DNA of 64,000 nucleotides from Gavia stellata (Eukaryota; Chordata; Aves; Gaviiformes; Gaviidae): assembly GCF_030936135.1 (NCBI RefSeq), contig NC_082600.1, forward strand, positions 27,659,943-27,723,942. Reading direction: 5' to 3'. The position numbers were made by a program, and so were the translations under genes. Below, one piece after another: positions 37,415 through 48,822 of this stretch. Within the stretch, counting starts at the first letter, position 1; every line of letters begins with the position of its first letter. The notes under the pieces are model-generated. The model had not been told where the DNA came from, made no database searches, and worked only from the letters and a program-made list of their open reading frames with translations.

Positions 37415-40400
37415 CTAGGAAGGCTCATCAGCCAAGTCACGTTGATCGAAGTACCTAGTGGAGAGAAGTGGAATACAGCAAGAAACCTCTAATGCAACAT
37501 ATGCCATACTTTGCTCTCAGTTGTTAGACCCCATGCTTTCTAGCTTTTCTTTTAGTATTTCTACCATAATTATAGCTTTGCAGTTCAGGGGGCTCATCTG
37601 AGGAAACCAGTAAACTTAATTTACTCTTAGGTTTATCATAAGTCCTTTTAGCTACGTATATTTGCTACATAGGCCCAGGGTATTTTAATTAACTTCCACT
37701 TCAAAAGAATCTAGGTTAGGACAAGAGTAATCACACATTTATTATGGAATACTTTCCTGTTTTAGGTATGTAAGTTGCATTACCTGCTAACTAAGCAGAT
37801 TATCAAGTTCAGAGCTGATATTTGTTCTTCATTCTTGTTCTCCTGAAAGAGGAATAAATATTAGAATAGTTCTTTCATTACCTGTGTCAAATAGAAAAGC
37901 TGTTATGTGCCATGTTACATGCTTGTAGTCTTCCCTTCATTTTCGAAGAAACTTGGGACATGAAAAATTGCTTACCAAGACTTCAAGAACTGAAAAATAA
38001 TTTTCCTAATAATTTGCTAAGTTCAGCAAGTCCTTTGTGCAATGTTATATTAAATATTACCTCTAGTACTCTGACTTCTGAGCATCGTCTTGCCAGCTGT
38101 CGAATAAGGGAGTGAGCTTCAGGTAGCAAAGGTTTTTCAAGGCATGCCAACAGTGCATAAAGCCATCTACCCTGTGTGGATTCAAATAACAAAGTTTTAA
38201 TTATGAGGATTTCCTTGAAATTTCATGCAGTTGTTCTTATATAGAGCCGGCCTGGAGTATAACGCTCAAAGAATTGCATTTAAGTGCTACTGCCAGAACT
38301 GAAGAGTTTGAAAGCCAAATTAGATACTACACAGTAGAATTTTGTACCTTTAGATAAGCTTCTTGTGAGCAGTACTCCAGGATTTCCTGATGTTTTTGGA
38401 GTACTGGCCAAGATACAAATTAATAGAGCTTATACTATTAAAGTCTGAGGGAAAGATTATTTTAGTAATAGCTACAGATTATCACTTAGCTATTAATTTT
38501 TAACTTTACAAACTGTGGAAAAAAACATTCCTGAAGAGTGAATGTATCAAGTCAGATCTTTGTGGAGTTAATGCTGTTAGATCAGCTTTTAAGATTTGCA
38601 CCACTGTGAAAACATGTCCTTTGCACTTTACTTTACTGAATTCTATTGCGTTCTTACAAATGTAACTTCTGCTACCAGTCTAAGCTCTTAATTTAATTTC
38701 AGTGTCTAGTGGCTTTCATTATGGAAATAAACTAAAAGTCAACGTGCACAATGTGCATATTGGTTAACAAGAAAACTGTTTTACAGAAAAGGATAGACCA
38801 TGAAAGGCCTTTAAGCGACTCCAAATAGAGAAACTGTGTTTAGTATTATGGAAGTAATTTTTCATTCCTGTTTTGCTTTGTGGTACTGAATGAGATGAGA
38901 TGCATCCACCAAGGTCTTTTGTAGATGCAATGCTGTTATGTACCTAGTCAATCTAGATGTGGCCAAACTCCATGCTAATGTACCCTGTCAATCAGAATTT
39001 CCTATTAGGTTTGATTTGTCACCACACTAATGCAGCTAAGCTTTCTGGTCTGTGCTGCACATGGAAAGATTAAACGTGTCTTTGCCAGCATACTGTCATG
39101 CATCTCCAAACTAAAATTGAGGTGTCAGTAAATACAGCTTGCAGCACCCTGACAGCTTGACTAGTTAGAACCAAAGCTAATGCAGTCTGACCCTCTTCTC
39201 ACCGTGGCGCCGATACTCATCTAACCTTGAGGTTTAAGTTAGTGTGGGAAGCAATAAAAAAGGGAGGAGGTCTTGGCAGTACTTGATAGATCTGTATCTG
39301 TTATGTTTTGTAATTAGCCTTCCAAAAAGTTCTGTGAATACTAATTTTAGTATCTAATCAAGAAAGTTCTGAAAGTAACTGAATATGATACATGCATTTA
39401 GAGAACTCTCCAGAAACTAAAATAATTTCATGGAAAACCGAACAATTTATCCCTTGTTTAATGCGTTCATGTTCAAGTAGTTAGAATAAATTAAAAATTA
39501 CCAGTTCTGGAGTAAACTTTTTCTCTCCAAACCAGCTTATCAGGTATTCTAAGACACTGGTTACTGTTGCCTTCAAAAGAGGAACAGAAAGAGACAATAC
39601 AATACCTGCAATGTTTTGTTTTGCTGTCCTTCTACCCAAAGGATTGTATTCTATAAAAAGCAATGTGATTTTTTTTTTAAATATACACATGATGTATTTC
39701 TACTCTACTGTGATACTATATGGTATTTATTCCAGGTTGAAGTTCCATATAAAGGTAAAGTAAGTGTTAAAGCACCAGTTCCTGGAAAGAACTTTATATA
39801 AAATGAAGTAATTTTGTGTGTTAACAAAAAGTTATGGATAAGTAGCTACAGATTAGGAAAGAGGCATCACACTGTCTGGTTGTTTCTGTATAAAGGTGAC
39901 TAGTGGGAAACATAGTAGTAAAGGAAAGGTAAGTGTGATTCTTCTAGCCTTGCAATATATGTAAGAGTTCACAATCAAGTTGAAGGACTTCACTTAAAAC
40001 ACTAAGTGAGAAATCTTAAAACACTGTCAAGCACCTAATGGGGCATTCAGCAAAAATTCAAACATTACATGTTCTATAGAGAAATTACAAGTACAAAATA
40101 CTCTTAAAAGTAGTCATGATAAATGTTCAGTAGTAAAGTTGTTTGTAGCTGAAGGTGAGATAATGATTACATGTTTTCCTTGTAAGTGTACCATGAATAG
40201 CAGTTGTAATAAACAGTTGCCTACTCTAGCACAGAAAAATAGATGAGACTTCTGCAACAAATAGAATGTGAGAAATATGATTTATGCAATGTCACTATGC
40301 AGTTCTAAGAGGTATGCTTACCTGATTCATTCTGCTTACAATACTTAGCAAAGGGGGAAAGCCCACCTGAAAAAAATCAAGTTGGAAAGTGCAGACATTA

Positions 40401-43400
40401 TCAAACATTTTTGTTCTAATTTAGAATGTACTAACACTTTAATGTGATGCTCAGACATCTGTAGTGATTTGAAAGTCTGTTCAAGTTTTGAAATCTATTA
40501 AAAAAAATAATCTTCAAGCAAGTTCAAGATGAGGTCCAGTCAAATTTGGTATCAAAGAACCTTGCTTTTACTGTTATTTGTTAAAAGTTTTGGTTTTTCA
40601 AAATTATGCAGTGAAGGGCATGTTTGTAGGATAGCACGTATGAGGAGAGGAGCCACATACCACCATTCAACAAAACACTAAAGCAGACAGCTTTCTGTTC
40701 AGTTCAGTGAGCATCAAAGTAGTGTGCTTTAGCTGATAACAGATGAAGGAACTCTTCAACTTTTTGACTGAAGGGATAGACTTGTTCTCTGCTTCACTCA
40801 GTTTCCACTTAAAAGGGAAGAAAAATGGGACTTCCTGGGCTCACCAGAGAGCCTACTTTCTATTTAGCACAAAGTGATAATAAACAGTAGGATTGTTTCT
40901 GGCAGTTACTCTTGAAAATAGCAGCTGAAAAGTAGAAGTCTATACTCACCTTTATGTAATCAATTCCTAGATTTTCATTATCAGATAGTGCATCTATTTC
41001 TGAGTATATTCTTTCACCCAGGCAGAACCTCTTCCAGCCTTCTTCATCCTCGGATTTTGGCTGAAGTAAATAAAAGTAAGTGAAAACTGTGAAATGCTGC
41101 TTGAAGAAGAGACTTCGTAATGTTCACAAGCTGTTAATTAAACTGTAAAGCAAGATTAACCACTGATTTAATGACTGGAAAAAAACCACAGAACTGTTAT
41201 GAATTCTACTCACCATAGCAACATTGCTGTCCAAATGTTGTGACCGCCAGTGATTTCTGTGCTTGTTCAGGCTCTGGGTAATTAAAGCCAAATCACAGTT
41301 TAACTTTGCAGTTATTTTATCCTAGCCATAATTGCTCTTCATTATTCTTAAAATGTATAAAAACTATGTTTTACAATGTTCTATACATCAGTAGAGGCAC
41401 AACTAGCTAAATATTTCCCATGTCTCTTAGTATGTAACTAAGTTGCTCATGCTGGGTTTTTGGAAGTAATGTTAAAGCTGAAGGAATTTTACTACATAAA
41501 GTTAAGGTGAGGTAGTAAGCTTTAATAGTCTTCTCGACTTCTCTTGGTATAACAAGCTTAAGAAAAAAAATTATTTAGTCCAAAAGCACACATAAAGCCA
41601 GTATCTTGTTTCCAACAGTGGTCTGTATCAGATGTCTACAGAAGTGTTAGAAGGCAAGCGTGCTTTCCTAGTATGTTTCTTCTACCTGACCGGGATGCCA
41701 TATAAGACAAATCTGCCGGCTTAACAGTTTCCTGTACACAGGTATAAACTTTTTGTAACAGAAGACTTTTCCCCCCAATCCAATTGTTACTGTAGCAGTA
41801 AAAATGACCACTAAAAATGCTGTAAGTAACAGTAGCTGACGCACAGTGTTTGAACAAGTGACTTCTGATGCTCTTTTTTTCTCTTAAATGTTTTTTAGGA
41901 TATTCTCATACTTCACAGGGTTAATTCTGGCACAGATGAGAGGACAAATGATTTGTGTATAAAAAGTATCTGTAAAATGAATATGCCTTTAGATGTCAGT
42001 TTCCTTAGTTTATTAGGATTAGATTATGCCTAATATACAGTATGCAATGCGATACCTTGTAGAAATAGGGGCTAGCTCAGTTAATGTTTACAGTGTAGAT
42101 GCAATAGTACAGATCTCCACCTTCTCTGATTTACTTCCCCGAAAAAAACAGGGTAAATGAGCTCATGCAAAGTTCAGTGCTACTGCAGCTTCAATGCAGT
42201 AGGTTATACTTGAGGTATTCCTACAATGCAGTATCAATGCACTGTAAACATGCCTTCCGCAGTACTGGAGTCATAAATGATCTCTACCTACATCTTTATT
42301 ATGGTTTGCATTTCACCCTGTTTGAATTGTGGGGAGAGAGAGAGAGAGACTGATCAATTCTCCATTTTTGTTCTGTTATTGAAGAGCAGGGTGCAAATGC
42401 GGTAGGAAAGATTTAAGTCTGTGCTAACGCTACAACCTTACAAATACATTTTACCAAATCAGTATTTCTCCTCATAATGGGTGCCACCACTGCCAACAGT
42501 ACCCTAAATGGATAGTGTGTTCTACGTACATGAATCTCCTGGTGGGTTAGAATCCACCTGTTTTTCAGTTAATGTTGAGTCGGCAGAACATTCCTGCTAG
42601 CATTAGGCTTTAATATAGTTGCATGACATCATAGGGATTTTTGTCCTCCCTCAGCTACTCTATATCATTTAATCTAAATACTGACATATTCTTGCTGAAG
42701 TTGAAGATATTTTTTTTTAAACATGACTGTCTCAAGAGTTTTATCAGAGGTTTAAAAGCCACACAGTATATATATAATTCTTTTTCAAGAACTTAAAACA
42801 TTTGCCTACTAACATCTGTCCTACCATAAATAAGATTTCTATACCAGATATAAGGTTGTCCCCCGTAGAACACATCTGTGCTTTATCTAGAGAGTGCCAG
42901 TCCCCTCACACACACCATTTTGTACCTGACGAATGGCTGAGAAATTGGCCACTTGCTGCTGCTGCCACTTGAGCGTTGGAGAGTATCCTTCAGGAGCAGG
43001 CTGACATCCGGAAAGCTAAAAAAACACTGGCAATAATTATAATGTAAAGAAAGCTTTATAAGAAGAATCCTTAAAAACAAGAGAATCAGTAAATATTTGC
43101 TATCAGGTAAACAATATCCTTTAAATCTTCATTATTTTCAAGACCACATCCAAGACTGACTTAACAGTTGTTTTAAACAAGATTTCTTCTGTTTGACTCT
43201 TCTCATATACAAATAAGAAGGAAAACTAAGCATTCAAAATACATTGTCAAGGAATTATTTAAGGTCTTTTTTTAGTAATTGTTCTGCCTTAATTTCCCTG
43301 TTGATAAAAAGCAGGGTGTTTTTCCTCATCTTGGACAGACGCTATGAATCTCGGGTGTTCTACCTGCCAAGATAATGAAGACAGAAGACCACAAAAATAT

Positions 43401-45023
43401 CTTTTAGGAAATTAACTGACAGTTAAGTAGATACAACCTCTTTAAATAACTCTTTCACTGTGATCTTTAAAAAAAAAATAAATCTTTGAACAAATGTTTA
43501 AGAATGCCACTACAAAGAGATGAGACAAATGAATAGAATGGTTACAGAAGTTACATGGTCATATATGATTACTAGAAACTTTCCTTGAGTAATCTAATAG
43601 TGAAATTTCAGATTACACAGTTTTCACTAGAGAAAGGCAAACTTGGTCTCTTGAACTATTTGAAAGTAGATTAAAAACCAAGCTGGCAGGGCAATGTGAC
43701 AACAGAAAAAGCTGCTTGGGCAGTAAGCAAAAATTCTGATAAAATATTCCACCAAAAAGGAAAGAAGTGCTGCTAGAATTTCATCTAACTTTAGTAAAGC
43801 TTACTGCACTTACTACCTTTGCCCTAGATATATATTTAAACCTAAATATAGGTAGGGAGATATCTTTCTTCTAAATGCAGGTTTCATGATTAAATATTTG
43901 TAAAATTTAATGCAACATTTGATTTCCTCAGACAGTAAAATAACCTGCTGTCTATCAAATAGTATGGATATTATCAATTTAAATCAGTTATAAAGACTGC
44001 TGTTTGCCAGCAGTTGTACAGGTGTTTCTTCAAACCCAGACATTTAATTCTGTAGATGCTTTTTAAAATCCAGCAGTGCTATTCAGTTAAGCCAACCATT
44101 CCCCAAAATTAGTACAAACATTATGATATTAACATCTTAATTTTTTCTCTTGAAACATGTAAAAGCTCTCAAACTTACTGAAATGTTTACTGTCTGCTTC
44201 TTTCTCAATTTTTTGGGGTCTATTTGCGCCACGACCACATCTGGGCATCGAGCTGCTTCAATCCTACAAAATAAAACCAAGTGGCTACAGTTTTTCCTTT
44301 TTCTAACAGGTGGTTATATACCGGACGTCTCTGAAATACTGCAACTGCGGAAATCTTCAGGTACGTGAAACACTGACTATACCGGCAATTCCTACAGAAG
44401 GTTTGACTTGGGAGTTCCAGATCACGTATTCCCAGTTTCTACACGACTGCTCTGGCCTCCTCGCTGCTTCCTGACATCCTAACTTGCCTGAAGTGCGGCA
44501 CCGCTTCCCACAGCGAGGCCTCGGGAGGCCGCCGCTGCTGCTACGGAGAGCCAAGAACTGGACCTCCATCTTTCTCTGGAAAACAGCGCAGCATCGGCCC
44601 TCAGAGCTGCGGCCGAGGCAGGCGCGCAGCGGGCGTTACGCAGCCCTAGAGAAGCGGCAGCCTCGCAGGAGGCGGATGGGTTTAGACCCGATGCCGGACG
44701 GGATCCCACCGCACCGGCAGCACGGGGGAAACGGCTCATCTGGCTGCGGCTCCAGGTTAACGGTGGCACGACACAGCCGCCCCCGAGCACCCCAGCGCGA
44801 AGCTTGGCCCGGGCAGCACCGGCGGCCGCGCCGCTCTCGCGGGGAGGTGCCGGCGGCGGGCCCGGCCCGCGGGCGCTCGGCCCTTCCGCCCCGCCACTCA
44901 CTGGACGCGCTTCAGATACTCCTGGGGCGTCCTGGGAGGCACCGTGGGGTCGAAGTCCTCAGCCAAGTCACAGTCATCCACGGGCAGCAGCCGCGGCATC
45001 AGCTCCTCCACGCCCGGCTCCAT
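37415..45023 (-). CDS. GEMIN2: GEMIN2 (SMN-interacting protein, snRNP assembly)
   Basis: Ten coding exons on the minus strand: 45023-44902, 44263-44179, 43015-42926, 41273-41214, 41060-40950, 40366-40322, 39570-39502, 38171-38061, 37842-37784 and 37454-37415. They total 792 nt, 263 residues plus TAG; human forms have 269-280. Clear matches to human include [67 protein letters not shown] and [12 protein letters not shown]. Gemin2 binds SMN and wraps the Sm pentamer during cytoplasmic assembly of spliceosomal snRNPs. The ATG at 45023 has a strong context (GCCATGG) and gives a start shorter than the longest human form. The Leu/Val-to-loop region encoded by exons 8-9 (SEVRVLEENKNEEQ) differs most from human. 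The gene converges on TRAPPC6B and diverges from SEC23A. Confidence 0.97.
42180..42202. repeat. Perfect 8-bp inverted repeat in GEMIN2 intron 3
   Basis: The inverted repeat has arms CTACTGCA and TGCAGTAG around 7 nt, followed by a partly similar CTACAATGCAGTA segment. A short (GA)n run lies at about 42333-42349. No function is apparent. Confidence 0.45.
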
Positions 45024-45480
45024 GGCCACACCGCCACCGCTAAGGACGCCCGCGCTCGGCTCCGCTCCTCCCCGGCGGCGGAGGCCGCCTGACTGGGCGC
45101 GCCTGGGGCCGGCCCGCCGCGACGCAGGCGCGCTGGGAGGCGGCGCGAGGCGGGGGCCGCTCTCGCGAGAGGCGGGGCGTGTGAGCCCTGGTGGCGGCGG
45201 TGGGGCCTTACCGCGGTGCCTTCTGCCCCCCCCCGGTAGCGGCGGGCGCGGGCTGGGGCGCTCGGCGTTAGTGCCACAGGGAGCGCGTGGCGGGAGCGAT
45301 GTCGTTATAAGCACCCCAGGCCGCCCCGTCTCCTCTCGGTCCTTGCGCCCTGATACGGGTGCGTGGGTGTCGTGCTCTGACCTGGCAGTGATCCCGTGCA
45401 CGCGCGGTGTGCTGGGGCTGCGTCACCGGGGGCTGCCCAGCCCTGAGCGGCGGCCTGCTCTTCAGGTTGTAGCTGCCCTG
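44470..45480. promoter_or_regulatory. CpG island at GEMIN2 promoter
   Basis: GC- and CpG-rich DNA covers exon 1 (45023-44902), about 400 bp upstream and the start of intron 1. There is no TATA box. Long open frames on both strands here reflect the lack of stop codons in GC-rich DNA. Confidence 0.75.
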
Positions 45481-45499
45481 AGAACCCAGGGAGGGGAAT

Positions 45500-48050
45500 G
45501 AAAGGAAATCCGGCCGAAGAGCAGCGCAGAAAGTGGTTGTGCCAATTTACTGCCCAGCAAACTAGGCCTATTGCTGTGGTGAATTGCTGTAAACCTTTCA
45601 TGACCGTTTTTATTAGGCCCCGTGCCGTCATTCTACTATACCATAGTTTTTGCAAGTGGTTCTTTAAAACTCATCCGTTAGTATTTTCTATTCTACCTGT
45701 GGACATCCAGTAACAGTAATACTTGTCCCTCCCTGGAAATGCTTTGGGACCTGTAGTAGATACCAGTTACATAAAAGTTAATGGCTATAAATTTAAACAA
45801 GAGTTTTCAATTTTGGAAGGGTCAATGCCTGAGTTTTTATTTTATAGCTGTATGGGTTTATCTAAATACTATTATGATGTGGGGGTATTCACATGCCAAA
45901 TCAGAAGCAAGGTAGCATTAGCACAAAGGGGGGTTGCTTCTCAGTTAAAAAGTGGGAAGATAATGCAGTAATCATTTACATTGTGTATTATGAAATTCCT
46001 GTTAGCGCAAAATGTTCATCTGTATATTATTTTTCCTATTAGTTCTGCTGCATGCAAAGTCAGTTTAGTGCTACCCATCTATCCATCTAGTAGATCAGAG
46101 TAGCTCTAAATACTTCTGATACAAGTTCAAAAAAGCAATGCTTTTTTTTCCGCAAGGCTGTATTTCAGCAGTTTTGAGCAAACATCTACCCTAGCTCCTC
46201 CTCTCCACTGGCTTTTGTTTGTTTTAAGGTGTTTCCAAAACCACCTACGTGTAACAGGGAGTTTTAATTCTGGAACCCGGATCTAACATCCTAGTTGAGT
46301 ACGCAACAATTGGGATCACCACTAGAAATAAAACCTGCTTAGCTAAAACTACAGAGATATCTCTGGAAAAGCTGACCAATGGTCAAGACAAAAACTTCGG
46401 TGAGTCCAGCTGTAAAAAGGTCTGTTCTAATACTTTGGTAATATTCAGAACTTACTTCTTCTATTTGTCGTGAAGTCAAGAACTATGAACAGAAAGAGAA
46501 TCCACAGATATAAATAAACTTTAAATATACTTTCTATCTTTAGATAACTTTTTCTGGAACTTACCATTGATGCTTTTAAAATTAAGTAACATATTTTTAA
46601 TTATTACAGGTAGTCTTCCACTGGTAATAAAATTGTTCCTAACAAGTTTTACCAACAATGTTGATGCACTGGCTAGCAAATATGACTCAATGGAGGAAGA
46701 GGAAAAAGAAAATGGAAATGAGTATTCTTTCTCCTCAACTGCCTAGGCATTATGGAAGAGTACTTTTCCAAATAAAGGGTGAGTTGCCATCAGTGGATAT
46801 GCACTGCTGACTAAAAAAAAAAAATCTAACACATGAACTAAAAATTCTGCATTAAGAAAAATGAAATGCTTTCACTATACATTCTAATACTGTGAGATAA
46901 TCAAGTATTTTCTTATAATGAGTATACACTATGTTAGGATCTTATTCTCTGTTCTATTTTTTTGCTTCTTGCTTTTCTCTGTGGTTTGCACCATTGTTAA
47001 CAGCTGCAAGACGTTTCTTGCTGTTTAGAGCATTGGATTGAGTCATTATGTAATGAAATTTAATTGTGCTAATGACTGTAAACCTTTTATTTGTAGTGAA
47101 CTTTCAGAGTAGTATACTTTCCTGTTCTTCCTTCTTGCCTTTTAAGTGTCAGTTGCCTCTTTTTCTCTTGTTGTCTATAGAGCTCATGCTGCAGTTCTGA
47201 CTTTGGGACTTGGCTCTTTTCAGTGTAACTTTCTGAAAATGTTTCACAGATTGAGTACTTTGGAAATTATGACACTGAATTGCTTTCTGTGCATCTGTTT
47301 GAAGTTCACCTTTTTTACAAACTGAGCAGGTTACATGTCCTTGGCAAGCTCCTGCTTAATACTCCCGTAACTGGCACTGAGATTTGTGGACGTGGAAATT
47401 TAAAATCCCTCCCTTTAAGTTCTGCTGTTGTTTACCTGCTCATGCTTTTAGACTGAAGAGTACTGGCAAACAATGCAGGAGATGATAGAATTTCTATGCC
47501 ATTCCTATCATAATTACATTTGACATGTAAGGAAAGAGGATAAGGATGTTTTAGTCATTAATATTTGGTTGGTGGTCATCGGATGTTTTCAGAGTTGCAG
47601 TGAAGGCCGACGTGGTAGTCAGCAGAATGTTTTTCAGTCCTCCCCCACATGCGGATTGGTTGCACCGAGGTATCTCAAGAGAGACTGACGTTACTGTTCT
47701 AGCCTTTTGTGGCAGGCTTCTTTAAAACGATTCTGAAGTGCCCCGAAACATGTGTCCCTATAACTTGGGTTTTGGGGGAAAAGAGATAACCACACTAACA
47801 AAAAAACCTGAACAAAACTGTACAGTTACAGCTATGTGAAAGTTATTGCGCGGATAGCAAATAAACTTGTCGTATTTCTAAATATTTATAAATATGTGAT
47901 AAAGCATTGTCTCAGGCCAAAACCCACCAGGAATATAATTTAAATATATTTTTTTCCAGGCTCCGAAGAAACATGTAAACAATCTTCCAGATTAAAAAGT
48001 TGCCATAAATACACATGGTGGAAGATGGGCAAAAAGCAGGGTGAATTCAA
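45500..48050. other. Intergenic region GEMIN2–SEC23A
   Basis: AT-richer sequence between two divergent promoters. No conserved coding exon was found. A minus-strand CCAAT (GATTGG) occurs near 47653 and an AATAAA at about 47860, which could belong to an unannotated non-coding transcript, but nothing else supports one. Confidence 0.5.
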
Positions 48051-48556
48051 GCACTGCCAGAAGCCCGGCTGGCTTGGTCCCGAGGATTTCCCTGGAACAG
48101 CCCCTCGCAAGCAGAGGACAAAGCAGCAGCGGAGCAGCACGGCCACAGGCGGGGGCGAGGACGGCTCCGGTAACCGCGGGCACAGGCGCAGCCCGGGGGA
48201 GCCGAGCGCAGCCGAAGGGCAGAGGAGGCAAAACTCCCCCGGTGGCCGGGATGCCTCCTTTCCCGAACGGCTTTAAGAGCGAGATCGAGACAAACGATCT
48301 TTAGAAGAAATCTGAAAGTCCAACAGGGAAGAAGCACAGGCACACGGGAGCAGCAGCCGTCAGGGCGGTGCAGCGAAGGTCAGCGGTGCGGGATGACTGA
48401 CGCCGGGCCCCTCCGCTCCGCTCGCCGGGGAGGGCCACAGGCGGGCTGGCGGGGCGGGAGCGGGTCCGCAGCCGGGCGCGGCAAGGGCTGCCCCTGCGCC
48501 GGGGCAGCCGCGGAGCTCAGCCCACCCCCCGCCCCGGCCCGCCGCTCTCTGCCCCT

Positions 48557-48565
48557 TGACGTGGC
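48557..48565 (+). promoter_or_regulatory. UPRE/CREB3L-type element in SEC23A promoter
   Basis: TGACGTGGC sits about 100 bp before the exon 1 donor and 28 bp before an upstream ATG, in sense orientation. Mammalian Sec23a is a known target of CREB3L2 (BBF2H7) through a CRE-like element, so this is a good candidate for the equivalent site. Binding here is inferred. Confidence 0.5.
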
Positions 48566-48584
48566 GCGGACTCTCCCATCAGCC

Positions 48585-48662
48585 ATGTTGGCTGCGTCGG
48601 CAGCGCCGCGGCGGCTGCGTGCGTGCGGGGGAGAGCGGGAGAGGCGGCGGCCGGGACGCGGG
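48585..48662 (+). other. Upstream ORF in SEC23A leader
   Basis: ATG at 48585 (G at -3) opens exactly 26 sense codons up to the proposed donor. If spliced to the acceptor at 53216/53217, the next codon is TGA, so the frame ends at the junction, 18 nt before the SEC23A ATG. Whether the ATG is in the mRNA depends on the transcription start, which I cannot define. Confidence 0.4.
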
Positions 48663-48731
48663 GTGAGCGGGCAGGGCAGGGGCTGAGGGGGGCAGCGGAG
48701 GGCGTGGGGAGCCGGAGGCAGCCGGCGGCGC

Positions 48732-48822
48732 GGGCTGGGGGGGTGCCACGGGGAGCAGAGTCCTTTGCCGGCGTCGTGGGCTGGGGGGGTGCCACGGGAG
48801 CGGAGTCCTTCGCCGGCGTCGT
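48732..48822 (+). repeat. 46-bp tandem duplication
   Basis: Two copies (48732-48777 and 48778-48822) differ by a one-base deletion and two substitutions. They share GGGCTGGGGGGGTGCCACGG and GCCGGCGTCGT. They lie at the beginning of SEC23A intron 1 within the CpG island. Confidence 0.85.

Noticed and set aside
44484-45092. 202-codon plus-strand open frame antisense to GEMIN2 exon 1
   Set aside because: Arg/Pro/Gly-rich CpG-island artefact overlapping the real GEMIN2 first exon.
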